Notes: generated from the sequence alone by a model not told the origin. A DNA stretch of 64,000 bases from Eriocheir sinensis (GCF_024679095.1 NC_066512.1:13919536-13983535), one strand, 5' to 3'; counted from the first letter of the stretch, positions 1-13,826 are shown. A program made the numbers and translations.

Positions 1-154
1 TTCTCTTTTTCAATCAGTAACTCTGTAATCACAACAAGTACAAGATTTTAAAACAACATGCGAGGTCGCGCGTGTATTGAAGTAAGTAAGAAGTCGATTA
101 TAACTACAGTATAGTAATGTAGTTTATTATCATTAAGATGAATGAGATCACTAC

Positions 155-306
155 CTTTGGATGAATTCTTCTTCTGTGAGGTACGTCATTGGGTCACTGC
201 GATCCCGTAAAACTGTGCGGGGTAATCTAATCCGTCGAATTTCTTCAATTTGGTCATCATCAAGCTCTTGTATGAGATGAATGACTCCACGAAAAAGTTC
301 CAAGGC
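155..306 (-). pseudogene. HARBI1-like transposase N-terminal exon fragment
   Basis: On the minus strand an open 152 nt block runs from a good acceptor (pyrimidine-rich ...TTTCAG) to a donor (AAAG then GTAGTG). It encodes about 50 residues including ALELFRGV, EEIRRIRLPR, VLRDRSDPMTYL and TEEEFIQ. The R-DRSDP-Y-EEEF pattern is typical of the start of HARBI1/PIF-Harbinger DDE transposases. The catalytic DDE part is not in the window; it would lie below position 1. This could be a domesticated HARBI1-type gene exon or a remnant of a transposon. The splice signals and family pattern are visible; the gene status is inferred. Confidence 0.45.
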
Positions 307-2035
307 CTGAAATATGTACCGGTAATACATGATAATCGAGTATACTTATACACGTGCCTACTTGTAATATATAATAACTGAAATGATGCATTCAGGCCTT
401 GATATACAGATTACTTCATACAATCTTTTCATTTCTTTCTACTCAAAGATTTATACAGCTGGAAATCAGTAATGTCGATCTAGTAAAATTCTAGTTTAAC
501 GCAACACTCGGGCAAATCATTTCTAGGTCAGCAGCAGGGAATTGGGTATATTTTACTTTATTCACCGTCTCAAAGCGGTACTTCTCACACTTCTCATCGG
601 TTAAATGTCATTATTCTATGCATTTTGAACCCCATATAAAGGCCTATGCGTCACAAATTGCTAGAAACACCGCTAGCGATTTTAAAAAGTTAGTGGGGCC
701 TCGGGGCGCCTGGTGGGAGAACGTAACGTGTTGACATTTCACGGGTAACTCATAATTAGGTTAGGTTAGGTTAGGCTTTCCCATGCTGTTTTTCGTGTTT
801 TTCGTCGGCGGATGGTTTCCTGTGCACAATCTGTCTCACTAGAAACCGTTTTTGTGCATAAGTAAGCAGGGTGGTCTAGTCTCTCATAGCCATTTTTAAA
901 CAGTGCGGCACTAGCTGATAAACAGGCCAGCCAACCTACTTTGCGAATCGTCCGCAATTCTGTGGTATGCCAGGTCACGAGTGTGGTTTTCTAGCTAACA
1001 ACACACTGCTGGGTGTGCGAGTGTTTAAGAAATCGAAACATACTTTCGGGTGCTAGCACACTACAGTGGTGTGTTGATTTACGAAACGAAATTTTAGAAG
1101 TTTAAGAAAACGGGGGTTAGTCTCGTCTAGTTTCTGGGCATACTTCAATATTCATCGTTTGTCTGGGGATTTCACTTAGGTAACTTGCCGTAGAAAAAAA
1201 CAACAACAAGAGAAGAAAAAGAGAGGAAAAGAGGCTGGGAGAATGAAAAATAAATAAATAGTGGGGCCATTCTTGCCATTTTAGTATTGTCGCGTAACAG
1301 GCTCTTCCTGTTTTCTTTGTAATATTTTGTCTAAAAGATCGTAAAAAAGAAAAGCTCACATTTTTGTTATACTTTTTAGAGTCGTTGGAACCAATATTTC
1401 AGAGCCGAGTAGACTTTTAAAGTTCCGATTTTTTGTGTGTGCTTTTTCAGGTTTTAATTTATTTAACTCCAGGGAGGTCATGATGCAATGTGTTATTTTT
1501 ATAGAATAATTTCTAGTCAAGGGAATAGCGTATATATAACTTTCATATTTCTCTACATTTTTTCGCTCTTCGGTAGCTTCGTTTTCTGTTATGTCCGTCA
1601 CATACGGAACTAAGAAAGAATGTTACGACTCTTTTTATTTCAGAGAATATTATACAGACGTAATGACAAGGGAACGTGTTAGGCATCCTTTCCATGGCTA
1701 ATGTTTTCTGTATGCATTCAACGATGGATTGGATGGAACACACAATGACTCCTGATCCCCCTCCCCCCACACATTATCCTCGTTGCAAACCGTTATACGA
1801 ACACTACAAGTCACATACAACACTTGGCACCCACATCAGCGCACATACAACCGATACATTCTGCAACCACAACAATACCTAACACCTTCACACAAACAAT
1901 AGGCTGCAGCTCCGTCTCAACACCCCATTACACACACACACACACACACACACTCCCGGACCTACACACAACCATCATTCACTACAACCCTTACAGGAGG
2001 CGGCATTACGTATGTTGTTTCTCTTGTGTCACGTG
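307..2035. other. No gene recognised
   Basis: AT-rich unique-looking sequence without a convincing coding pattern. Short open frames here lack any recognisable motif. It contains four TTAGG copies near 756 and a short (CA)n tract at 1,930-1,953. Confidence 0.5.
756..775 (+). repeat. (TTAGG)4 interstitial telomere-type motif
   Basis: Four perfect tandem copies of TTAGG, the usual arthropod telomere unit. It is too short to be a telomere and is most simply a chance or repair-derived interstitial tract. Confidence 0.7.

Positions 2036-2092
<57 letters not shown>
2036..2092. repeat. (GT)n microsatellite
   Basis: About 28 uninterrupted GT units. On the minus strand it directly replaces the C-terminal end of the neighbouring gypsy integrase reading frame after the residues RLRNIL. 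Confidence 0.95.
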
Positions 2093-2095
<3 letters not shown>

Positions 2096-4044
2096 ATGTT
2101 CCTGAGGCGGTTGATGTCGTTGCTCCTAGGGGCGTCTGGGAAGAATTCGCCGGGTACAACGAGGGGGTCGCCGAAGACCCTCTCGGCCGGGGAGACATCG
2201 AGGCCCTCCTTTGGGGTAGTCCGAAAGCCGAGGAGGACCCAGGGAAGCTGTGAGGACCATGTTGAGCTATCGCATCGTAACATTAGGGCCGCCTTGAGGG
2301 TCCTGTGAAATCGCTCCACCATGCCGTCAGCTTCATGGTTGTAGGCTGTAGTGTGGTGGACTACTGTACCCAACAGCTGTCCCAAGGACGTCCATAACTG
2401 CGACGTGAAGGCGGTGCCGCGGTCGGATGTGATATGCTCTGGAACGCCGAATCTGGCGATCCATCCGGAGAGCAGGGCCGCGGTGCAGGAGGCTGAAGTG
2501 GCGTCGGGCATTGGAACGGCTTCAGGTCATCTGGTAGAGCGGTCCACGATGGTGAAAAGATAACGGTGTCCTGCTGACGGAGGAAAGGGACTCACTACGT
2601 CCACGTGGATGTGGGCGAGCCGTCTCTGAGGTTGGTGAAAGGATCCGGGGCCCGTCTCGGTGTGTCGGTGGACTTTGAATTTCTGTCAGGAAGAGCAGGA
2701 TCGAACCCAGTTCCCTGCGTCGCGGGAGATGCCGTGCCACACGAACTTTTGTGTTAGCAGTCGTGTTGTCGCTCGTCGTGAAGTATGTGACAGGTCGTGG
2801 GCGAGGTCGAAAACGTGACGGCGAAGGGATGCTGGTATCCATGGGCGTGGTCGCCCGGTGCTGACGTCGCAGAGGATGGTGGTGCCGGAATAACCCAGGG
2901 GAACGTCCTCCCACTTTAGGGCTGTGAGCGATGTTCTCACTGCTGTCGTCTCGGGGTCCCGTTGCTGCTCCTTGGCAAGGAGGTTGTAGTCGAATCCCAG
3001 TTGAACTGCGTCTAACTCGACTCTGGAGACGGCGTCGGCTACGGGGTTCTTTCTGCCTGGGAGGTGTCTGAAGGTGCAGTTGAACTCAGAGATGGCTGAG
3101 AGGTGCCGGCGCTGTCGTGGAGACCAGGCGTCCGTCTGTCTAGTAAAGGCGTGAACCAAGGGCATGTGGTCGGTCTGGATGGTGCATGGGGACCTGGTAG
3201 CTCTTCAGTAGGTCCGATTTTGAGAAGATTTTGGCGCCGTGGAGGAAGGAGGTGATTTCGGCTATGTGGGGCAGTGGGTAGTGGTCTGGCTCTGTTCTTG
3301 CGTTGAGGCCCCTATAGTCCCCGCATGGGCGGAGGGAGCCGTCCTTCTTCGTAACGATGTGAAGTGGTGACGCCCAGGGGCTTGGCGCCTTCTGGCAGAT
3401 GCCCAGACGCTCGAGCTCAGTGAAGGTATGTTTTGCCGCGGCGAGCTTGTCAGGGGCCAGACGACGAAATTTGGAGAACACCGGGGGGCCTGATGTCTTT
3501 ATGTGGTGGAAGACTCCATGTTTTGCAGGATATTTTGGCTGTTGTCGAAGTTCTGGCTTGAAGACATCGGGGTAGGTGTTGCGGAGGTGAGCGAAGCCGT
3601 CTGTCATCTCGACTACCTGTAGGGCGAACTTGGTAGGAGCGGCGGCGATGGGGGTGGTGGTAAGGGAGGCTGCGTCCACCAGCCGACATTTGGCGACGTC
3701 CACGAGGAGCTGGTAGTGGGCTAGAAAATCTGCCCCAAGGTGGGGAAGAGTGACGTCTGCCACTATGAAGCTCCATCCGAATGTGCGGCCGCCGATTCTG
3801 ATATCGAGGTGCGGACGGCCGTATGTTGGTATAGGTGTGCCGTTGGCCGCGGCGAGTTGGATGTTGGACGCCTGTTAATGGGGCTTCTTCCATCGTGCAG
3901 CTGGCAAGAGGGAACGGGCAGCGCCAGCGTCGACTAGGAAACGCACCCCCGTTGCAGGATCGGAGAGGAAGAAAGCGTTAACACCGGTGATGGCCGCCGC
4001 GATGCACGGCGGCCGCCCTACTCGTTTTTTGGCCACGAGCATCC
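2093..4044 (-). pseudogene. pol: Ty3/gypsy retrotransposon pol remnant (PR-RT-RH-IN)
   Basis: Reading the minus strand from 4,044 down, the order is: an aspartic protease with FLVDAGAA in place of LVDTGA; a protease tail (LPHLGADFL); an RT N-terminal half (KDGSLRPCGDYRGLN, HYPLPHI, FSKSDLLKSYQVP); the end of RNase H (RHLSAISEF, GRKNPVADAVSR); the integrase zinc-binding part (HDLSHTSRRAT); and the integrase core (FGVPEHITSDRGTAF, WVLLGFRTTPKEG). The palm with the YxDD motif and most of RNase H are missing: the frame jumps near 3,190 from SYQVP directly to the TDHMPLVHAF block. Frameshifts also lie near 3,890 and 2,690. It is a non-functional, internally deleted copy. No flanking LTRs are seen in this orientation. 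Confidence 0.9.
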
Positions 4045-4360
4045 TGGAATTTTTCCCAGACGCCCTCTACGAGCAACGACATCAACCGCCTCAGGAACAT
4101 CCTCGGGAAATTCGCCCCGTGCAAACAAACATACAAGACGCCAGAGCACCGTTACGTCCCCAGATATCTACATTCATCAATGAATGTCTTTCTTCGCACC
4201 GACGCCCACACCCCCCCCTCACCCCCCCTTACTCTGGCCCCTACGAAATCATCCAAAGAAAGAAGAAAGCTTTCCTGCTTCGTATAAGGGGCAGCGACGA
4301 CTGGGTCTCCATCGACCGACTCAAGATAGCATACCTTCGAGCCCAAGGTAAGTATAGAGA
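4045..4360 (+). pseudogene. Gypsy integrase C-terminal fragment, inverted to its neighbour
   Basis: The plus strand encodes EFFPDA, then in other frames SNDINRLRNIL-type sequence, VFLRTDAHTPPLTPPYSGPYEI and GSDDWVSIDRLKIAYLR. This is the usual C-terminal end of gypsy integrases (the PPYxGPY...SIDRLKPAYL pattern). Its first roughly 55 bases match the last coding bases of the minus-strand gypsy piece (near 2,093-2,150), then it continues past the point where that copy runs into (GT)n. It is a second fragment of the same family in opposite orientation, frameshifted and non-functional. Confidence 0.8.
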
Positions 4361-4430
4361 AGGTATCGTCAAACAGGCTGCAAATTTGCTTTCCTTCAAC
4401 TCCTATAGTACTTGCTTCGCAATTTTTCAG

Positions 4431-4747
4431 CTTAAGTCAGATCCAAATGCTTTTCTGCTTGTGATGGTGTATCTTCGAGGTAAAATATGCATAGGTCAAA
4501 ATCGTTTGAACATACGCCGTGACGGTTATTTCGGCATTTATTGTCAGACTCGCCGCTCACACACAGATAGGGCGTGAGGTGAGCGGCGAGTCTGACTTGA
4601 GTAAACAAATGCCGAAGCTAATGAACACCGTCACGGCGTGGCTTATGTTTGGAGGCGTTTTTGACCCTCTGCATATTTTTACCTCGGGACGTACCCTACA
4701 CCATCAGAAGCAGAAAAGCATGCAGATTCAGGATCTGGGCTTATAAA
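4431..4747. mobile_element. Foldback/MITE-like element with long inverted arms
   Basis: Two imperfect inverted arms of about 135 and 170 bases meet around 4,568. Paired blocks include CGCCGTGACGG/CCGTCACGGCG, TCGGCATTT/AAATGCCGA, CAGACTCGCCGCTCAC and its complement, GAGGTAAAATATGCA and its complement, and GCTTTTCTGCTT and its complement. No transposase is encoded. The target duplication is unclear. The arms are seen directly; the mobile-element status is inferred. Confidence 0.7.
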
Positions 4748-5376
4748 AGTGATGGGACGAAAACCAGCTGAGTACTAAGGAGTTGAAGGGAAATAAGTGC
4801 AAGAACATGTTTGCTCCATAGTTCACTTAACTCTGATTTTCGTATGTGTAATTTTACATTATTGTTACAAATTTATGCTAGTGTGATGCATAATTTTCTC
4901 AGGAAGATGATGGTGGTCTCAGTTTTTCGTAAAAATGAATGTTGGGGTCAGGAAACAGGGTGGGAGTGTGGTGTGTGAAGTCGTCGGTTTGGGCAGACAA
5001 CGAGGATGGGGCGGGGCTTAATTAGGCTCGAGGAAGGGGTGGAGCTTATCGGGACGCCAGCCAATCATCGTCCAGGATGAGATGCCGTGAACATTTCTAT
5101 TTATATTTTTTATTCACCGACAATTGCTTCATGGGGTATATAACAAAAAATTCACATCTTATTTTATTTTATTGAAGTAGTTTATAACATAAAAAACATC
5201 CGAGAGGTCCTAATAAAAAAGCTCATTTCAAAATTTGGTTCTTCACGTTCTGTGAGAGTGACGATATCTCTCTATACTTGCCTTGTTCGAGCCGACGACC
5301 CCCCTCCTGTACGACTCTCCAGGACGGGCCGTCCCCTCTCACGTGCAACGGGACGTTTTTGCTGTGGGGGGAATAT

Positions 5377-5577
5377 TGTAGCGGGCTTCGCTACAAACCC
5401 AATCACGACGCGAGGGACGCCGAGTCTATGCGCTAGATCCATGCTGAGCCTGTAGCACACTGTAAATAGCTGTATATATATCTCACTAATAAACCAGTTG
5501 CTGCCAGAGCATCACTGTGTTTGGTTCTCCCTCTCCTGAACTAAGAAGTTGAACTGCCTGGAGTAGCACCCGCTACA
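5377..5577 (+). mobile_element. Candidate solo LTR
   Basis: A 201 bp block begins TGTAGCGGG and ends CCCGCTACA, a perfect 9 bp terminal inverted repeat with TG...CA ends. Inside are a TATATATAT stretch and an AATAAA signal in the order expected of an LTR. No convincing target duplication flanks it. It might be the 3' LTR of the gypsy fragment ending near 4,360, with the foldback element between them, but that link is inference. Confidence 0.45.
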
Positions 5578-6291
5578 AACTCAATAAACTCGTCCCTTCC
5601 TCCCCAACAATCAGGAAGCTTTAAAGTCGCCCTCTGTCCAGCCTCGCGTGAAGCTGGAGCCGCCGTCGATGCTCTGGATGCTGACTGCACCCACCGGCAG
5701 GGTTAATAGAGGTACTGGAGGGGGATAGTCCGCTTCCGAGTGAAAAGCAGCCCACCACACGCATGATGTATATTGTTACATAGCGGCCGGGGTCAGAAAG
5801 CAGAAGCCAGGTCAGTCCAACCGTGACCTTCCCAGCGTTAAGAGCAAGGAAGTTCGGTGTATGGATGGAGATCTGACCAAGGGCAGAAATTAAAGCACTG
5901 TACGTTGATCAGCAATGTTCACAAGATCCAATAACTGTGTGTAAGAGACATATAGAGTATATATGTGTATGCGCGCGAATGTGCAGGAAAGGCAAGTCTT
6001 CCATAATTAACCCTCCGGTCCACGTTTTCTCTTTAGAATACCCTGCCCGAGATCTATATTTAGATTTTGACCCTGCCTTCTCTACCCTCTTCCCCCTACT
6101 GGGTAACAATCCACGTCACAGGTCTGCGCAGATGGATTAAGGCGTGCCCACCAGCACCCCGTTTTATTTTCGCCTCTTGATCCCGCGGCAAATAAGAATG
6201 ACGAGGAAATAATGCACACTTGGTGGCGCCGCACATGAAGTCCTGTAATGCTGATGTGGGGACGGAGCGTAAGTACGGAGGGAAAATACTG

Positions 6292-6293
<2 letters not shown>
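5578..6293. other. No gene recognised
   Basis: Mixed-composition sequence without a coding pattern, TIR or tRNA-like head that I can identify. Confidence 0.5.

Positions 6294-6335
<42 letters not shown>
6294..6335. repeat. (GT)n microsatellite at a LINE 3' end
   Basis: About 21 GT units directly adjoining the 3' end of a minus-strand group-A LINE. Confidence 0.95.
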
Positions 6336-6338
<3 letters not shown>

Positions 6339-6930
6339 ACAACAAAGGAGACAGCTCAAGGGCACAAAAAAAGGAAACAATAATAATAAAAAAGCCCGCT
6401 ACTCGCTGCTCCTACAAAAAAGAATCAAAAGAGGTGGCTGAAAGAGAGGTCAGTTTCGGGAGGAGAGGTGTCCTGATACCCTCCTCTTGAAAAGTTCAAG
6501 TCGTAGGCAGGAGGAAATACAGATGAAGGAAGATTGTTCCAGAGTTTACCAGCGTGAGGGATGAAAGAGTGAAGATGCTGGTTAACTCTTGCATAAGGGG
6601 TTTGGACAGTATAGGGATGAGCATGAGTAGAAGTCGTGTGCAGCGGGGCCGCGGGAGGGGAGGAGGCATGCAGTTAGCAAGTTCAGAAGAGCAGTCAGCG
6701 TGAAAATAGCGATAGAAGATAGAAATAGATGCAACATCGCGACGGAATTTAGGAGGTAGAAAACTATCAGTAGGAGGAGGAGAGCTGAGACGAAGAGCCT
6801 TAGACTCCACTCTGTCCAGAAGAGCTGTGTGAGTAGAGCCCCCCACACGTGAGATGTATACTCCATACGAGGGCGGACAAGGTGAAGACTTTGTGTTAGT
6901 TTACGAGTAATATATTTAGAGGGCGGCAAA
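6336..6930 (-). pseudogene. Group-A (Jockey-like) LINE 3' end and RT C-terminus
   Basis: The minus strand encodes RPRMEYTSHVWG, STHTALLDRVESKALRL, FRRDVASISIFYRYF and AELxNCMPPPLPRPRCTR with frameshifts: the C-terminal tail after the RT domain of a Jockey/CR1-group LINE. The 3' UTR (6,336-6,480) contains an AGCCCGCTACTCGCTGCTCC block and A-rich runs that recur at 22,560-22,660 and 35,890-36,030. It is 5' truncated near 6,930. Confidence 0.8.
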
Positions 6931-6989
6931 GAGGTGTGTCTCCTGTGAAGGCGATAGGCAAGACATGTGAGGCTATGCATATAGAAGCT

Positions 6990-6990
<1 letters not shown>

Positions 6991-7022
<32 letters not shown>
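6991..7022. repeat. (GT)n microsatellite
   Basis: Sixteen GT units next to the truncated LINE. Confidence 0.95.
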
Positions 7023-7023
<1 letters not shown>

Positions 7024-7289
7024 ATTATAAGCTCCCACAGATAAATGGGAGAAATGTGTAAACGTTTGCTTATATATACATTAGACCGTCGTATTTTCGC
7101 CATTACAGTCATCTACCTGTCTGTCTGGCCCGCTGTGAAAGATCGACGGTGTCAGGCATTAAAACGTTATAAGTATTGTTGTTGCTCTTGTTGGTGGTGT
7201 TGGTGGTGGTGCAGGTGAATGTTACGCAGTTCCTTTGCATGCTAGAGAAATACACGAAAAAACATCAATGACATAGATATAACTGAAAC

Positions 7290-7405
<116 letters not shown>

Positions 7406-7804
7406 AGCTGCTGAAAAAGCACTAAATGTAACTTTTTCGAAAACGTAACATTGCTTAAGTTAGTGATGTCGAGGTGAACGTGTGTTGTTTATATTTCCTA
7501 CGTCTGGGCGTGCTGTATGTATTTAAGAAGCTCTTTCTTCCTTCGCTTTAAAATAATCGAGGATATGAGCCGCGCCGATTGAGTGCCAGCAGGTGTAATG
7601 GGAGGATGATTGCTACGAGCAAAAATTGAAAAAAAATAGGAAAGGAGTGAGAAATAAGAGAGGAACGAAAAAGACTGGGTAAAGGAGAGATGGTGGTGGT
7701 GGTGGAAAAGTGGCGTGAGTAAGATATAAGAGAGAGTGTTGAGTGGCAAAACAAGTAGCAAGACTCATAAACTTCAGAAAAAAATCACGTTCATGAAAGC
7801 AAGA

Positions 7805-8147
7805 GGAGGCTGTGGCCCAGTGGTTAGCGTGCGGGCGTGGCGAGCCCGAGGACCTGGCGTGGACTAGGTTCGAGTCCCCACCGAAACACGCTGAATTTTC
7901 AAGTCATCGCCGAGTGGCGGAAGATTACCCACATGCTGTCCGGATCTTCAATCAACCTTAATTAACTTCAGCGACTTCGGTCAAGAGGAGCACTGGGGGC
8001 GGCAGCATGGGCCAAGCAAGAGTCCTACATCACGGCAGTCAATATAGATAAAATTAGCCTGCGCCCCTAACGGGCTGGGGCCGTCCATAAGGCTCTTCAA
8101 GAAAGCCTACCGGATCCACAGGCAGCACCCCCCCAAAAAAAAAAGAA
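7805..8147 (+). mobile_element. tRNA-derived SINE
   Basis: The head has an A box (TGGCCCAGTGGTTAGCGTG) and a B box (GGTTCGAGTCCCC). The body includes GCCGAGTGGCGGAAGATTA, CCACATGCTGTCC and GGCAGCATGGGCCAAGCAAG, and the end is CTACCGGATCCACAGGCAG followed by an A-rich tail. The same body occurs at 22,755-23,086, 25,238-25,531 and 48,421-48,842, so this is a dispersed family transcribed by RNA polymerase III. It is not a tRNA gene because no acceptor stem closes. Confidence 0.85.
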
Positions 8148-10711
<2,564 letters not shown>

Positions 10712-11060
10712 TGGGTGGGAAGTAGACGAGATAAGGGCTGCTCGATAAAGACTCACCACACACCAAAGACACACAACTGACGCACAGAACGAATGTAAAT
10801 ACCAGGCCGAACACACATAGCCTTCACCTGTGCCGCGCGAGTGCCAGGTAAACTTATTGCGAGGGCGCGAGAGCTCATTAAGCCAGCGAGTCGTAATTAC
10901 GTGGTGGTGGGAAGGTGCTCTCGCGAGTGAGGGCTCGTGCACTGCTGATGGAGCGAAGTGTGAAGCAACAGAAAGGCGTGAAGTGTTTGGCGGCTGGCAG
11001 AAGGATGGTCGTGGTGGGGGGTGGGTGAGGTGAATGGTGATAAAAGGAAATTCAAAGATT

Positions 11061-11099
11061 AGTGTGTGTGTATATATGTGTGTGTGTGTGTGTGTGTGT
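11061..11099. repeat. (GT)n with a TATATA interruption
   Basis: GT units broken by TATATA and followed by a run of G. It sits at the tail of the minus-strand SINE-like unit. Confidence 0.9.
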
Positions 11100-11395
11100 A
11101 GGGGGGGGGGGGGATTCACCACGGTTTGACCACGCGAGACTTTCGATCGAAAGCCAGTACACTCCCCGAATGAACTGGAGCTCACAAGTGACGGATCCCT
11201 GGCTGCGGGTAAACCTCACACCCACACACATCCGGGAGGCGGGAAACAACCCCAAATAACACCCGGTACCTAACCACTGTTGGGGGATCAGGGGCACGGA
11301 CTAAAGGAGACTGCTCATCCATCTCAACTCAGTCCGGGACACGAACCCGGGACCTCTCGGCTGCGAGGCGAACTCTCAGACCAATGAACTAGGGC
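11100..11395 (-). mobile_element. tRNA-derived SINE-like unit
   Basis: Read on the minus strand, the head contains CATTGGTCTGAGAGTTCGCC, which resembles an A box with an anticodon-side extension. It then has a B box, GGGTTCGTGTCCCGG. The body continues to the G-run and dinucleotide tract at 11,100. It differs in body from the main SINE family of the window, so it is probably a second family. Confidence 0.55.
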
Positions 11396-11396
11396 G

Positions 11397-11449
<53 letters not shown>

Positions 11450-11459
11450 GTGTGTGTGT
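11395..11459. repeat. (GT)n microsatellite
   Basis: GT units with a few GC interruptions, directly at the head of the tRNA-like unit. Confidence 0.95.
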
Positions 11460-11588
11460 TTCATGGTTATCGTGAAAACAAAAACAAACAAACTTATAAA
11501 CAAAGACATCATAACACCGTAGTCAAACCTGGAAAGCCAATGAATTTTAGAGAACAAGATAATGGAAAAGGTTTAATATTTCGTTGGA

Positions 11589-11622
<34 letters not shown>

Positions 11623-11665
11623 GCACACGCACACGCCCATGCACGCACACGCACACACGCACATG

Positions 11666-11731
<66 letters not shown>
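11589..11731. repeat. Imperfect (CA)n microsatellite
   Basis: CA units with GCACACGC-type interruptions in the middle and a pure stretch at the right end. Confidence 0.95.
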
Positions 11732-11733
<2 letters not shown>

Positions 11734-11989
11734 AACAAACAAACAAACAGTCTTAGGAGAAATCATGTTATCAAATTTACTCTGGACCTCAATTCCCTCT
11801 CCCTTTTCCCCACTCCTTTCCCTCCTCTCCGTCTCCTTCACTCTCTCCCCTTTCCGTCCTCCCCTCCACGGGTAGCGGCGAGGAAGTCAAAGAAGAAAAA
11901 CAGATCTGCAGGGGAAGCGAAAAGTTAATTGATGGGGGGAGGAGGAGGAGGAGGAGAAGGAGAAGGAGGAGGAACACATTCCTGCTCTA

Positions 11990-12240
11990 TTTGATCAATC
12001 AATTGTAAAGTAATCTTCCGCATTAATATCACTGAATCCTTTAAATACTTTAAACACTTCTACAGTATTACATCGCCTCGCATTCTTCGTTTTGATAGGC
12101 TCAATAAGTTTACTTCTTTAAACCATTCTTCATAAGATATATTCTCAACCTAGGAATAATTTTTGTTACTATCCATTGAACCCGTTCTAACTATTCTACG
12201 TATTTTCTGTAATAGGGAGACCAAAACTGTACACAGTAGT
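11990..12240 (-). pseudogene. CR1-like LINE RT C-terminal fragment (part 1)
   Basis: The minus strand contains degraded codons for VQFWSPYYRK, LERVQ, TKIIPRLR and a basic ECEAM-type region, matching the post-RT tail of the intact LINE copy at 39,700-40,170. It stops at 12,240, where a solo LTR interrupts it. The upstream half continues at 13,086. Confidence 0.75.
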
Positions 12241-13085
12241 TGTCATGACTTCATTATTCAGGGAGTGGCCGTGGAAAATTACCGCGGGAGTCCCTGCCAT
12301 TTTGATTGAGAGAGCGGGAGTAGTCACAAGTCAGGTGGGAAAACTAGAAGGCGGGAACGCGCGCTATTTCAAATCAGATTCGTTATTACTGCCAACGCTG
12401 AGCTATGTGTGGGATGCATGACCCACTATGACCAATCGCATGTGTTAGGTTATTAATAAATAATAAATCCATAGCCGTTAGGGCGTTTTAGCGTAAGTGT
12501 TGCACAGAAAACGAGATGTCAGTATGGCGAGAGCTGGCGTCTTGACCGCGGCCAGCGCACGGAGCAATTGTGGGACCGCCGCCATCTTTCAAGCCATCTC
12601 CTGCCCAGATTTCGCCGCGAGCAGACGTCTCTCCAGCCTCCCACGCCACGTTCCTCATCATGGTGGGTTTTTCAGCCTTGTAGTATTCGCAAGTCCAGAG
12701 TGACTGTGTACTCAGTTCAGGGAAGCCCGTGGGAGGAAGGAGGGCACGGCGCGTTGCAGTGAGGAACGAGAGAGGATTGAAGAAGGACTCCAAGGCTAGG
12801 CTAGGATGTTTTAACGTAGATAGCTAGGTTGCTGTGTGCTTGGTTTAATCAATTATTCTTAATTTCCAGCGAGTTTCTTTGTTGCTTTCAATAAACTTAA
12901 GAGCAGGTTTTATCTGGCTTTTGCTTACCCTATGAGAGATGTGACTGGTCAGATATTTTAATAATAATAAGGACTAGAGGGGCTGTGAGTGTGATAACTC
13001 AATTTTCAGTTATTTTATTTTATATTTTTTTATTGCTGAGAATTTACGGGATTTTCGGAAGTCCAGACCTTTCAAGAACCCCACA
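12241..13085 (+). mobile_element. Solo LTR inserted in a LINE
   Basis: An 845 bp block starts TGTCATGAC and ends CCCCACA (TGT...ACA termini). It is flanked on both sides by GTAGT (12,236-12,240 and 13,086-13,090), a 5 bp target duplication typical of LTR elements. Removing it rejoins a continuous LINE reading register across the CVQFW region. Inside are a CAATAAA signal near 12,890 and a GC-rich middle part. No internal retroelement genes remain. The strand is chosen from the polyadenylation signal and is tentative. Confidence 0.7.
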
Positions 13086-13690
13086 GTAGTCCAGATGTGT
13101 CGAACCAGCGAATTATAGTTTTAATATTACTTTTTCCGATTTATTGTTAAAGACTCGTCCGATGAAGCCAACCAATTTGTTTTCGGTTTTAGCTACCTCT
13201 GAACAATGCTGACTGGGCTTTATATCGCTTGATATAGTGATTGCAAGATCCTTGTCTTTACTTACTGCAGAAAGTTGTTGGTCATTCATTACGTACTGAA
13301 CGCGATTGTTATTGTTTCCGGTGTGTAACAGTTTACATTTGTCAACATTAAATTTAATTTGCCATTGATTGGCCCAACGTGCAAGTCGATCTAGATCTGA
13401 TTGTAATGCTTCTTCGTCGAGTGTCGTAGTTACCTTACTAGCAATTTTTCTGTCATCAGCAAATTTTGATACTTTGCAAGTGAGCCCATCATCGATATCA
13501 TTTACATAAATTAAGAAGAGCATCATGGGACCAATCACTGATCCTTGAGGTACGCCGCTTCTGACAGCGAGCCAGTTTCTGTGGATTTCAGAGGCTGTGA
13601 GTTTTAGTTTTTTGGGAATAACTTTGTAACCAACACTCGTATCAGTACAAGATTTTGTTACAGTGTATTTCGCACACTGCCCTAATTTTT
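13086..13690 (-). pseudogene. CR1-like LINE RT palm fragment (part 2)
   Basis: The minus strand encodes LIYVNDIDDG, KVSKFADDRKIASKV, ARWANQWQIKFNVDKCKLLH and GFIGRVFNNKSEKVILKL. The FADD active-site block is present (FADDRK where the sister copy at 39,340 has FADDTK). The upstream GVPQGS motif is off-frame near 13,550. It is the 5' half of the LINE split by the solo LTR and is closest to the 38.6-40.2 kb copy. Confidence 0.85.
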
Positions 13691-13822
13691 ATGGGTATCG
13701 TGAATCACCAAAAGTAGATAATAAAGACACTTCTCCCTGTAGCAGGAGAGGAAAGTCGGACTAGCCAATCAAAGAAACGAACACAGGTAGTGACGTAGTA
13801 CTATGACGTATCAGAAGTTTCG

Positions 13823-13826
<4 letters not shown>

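Noticed and set aside
756..775. Telomere
   Set aside because: Only four TTAGG copies, embedded in unique sequence.
7805..7890. Functional tRNA gene
   Set aside because: A and B boxes are present but the acceptor and anticodon arms do not close, and the unit continues into a shared SINE body with an A tail.
12497..12793. Possible host exon in a GC-rich stretch
   Set aside because: It lies wholly inside the solo LTR bounded by GTAGT duplications, and no conserved protein pattern is seen.
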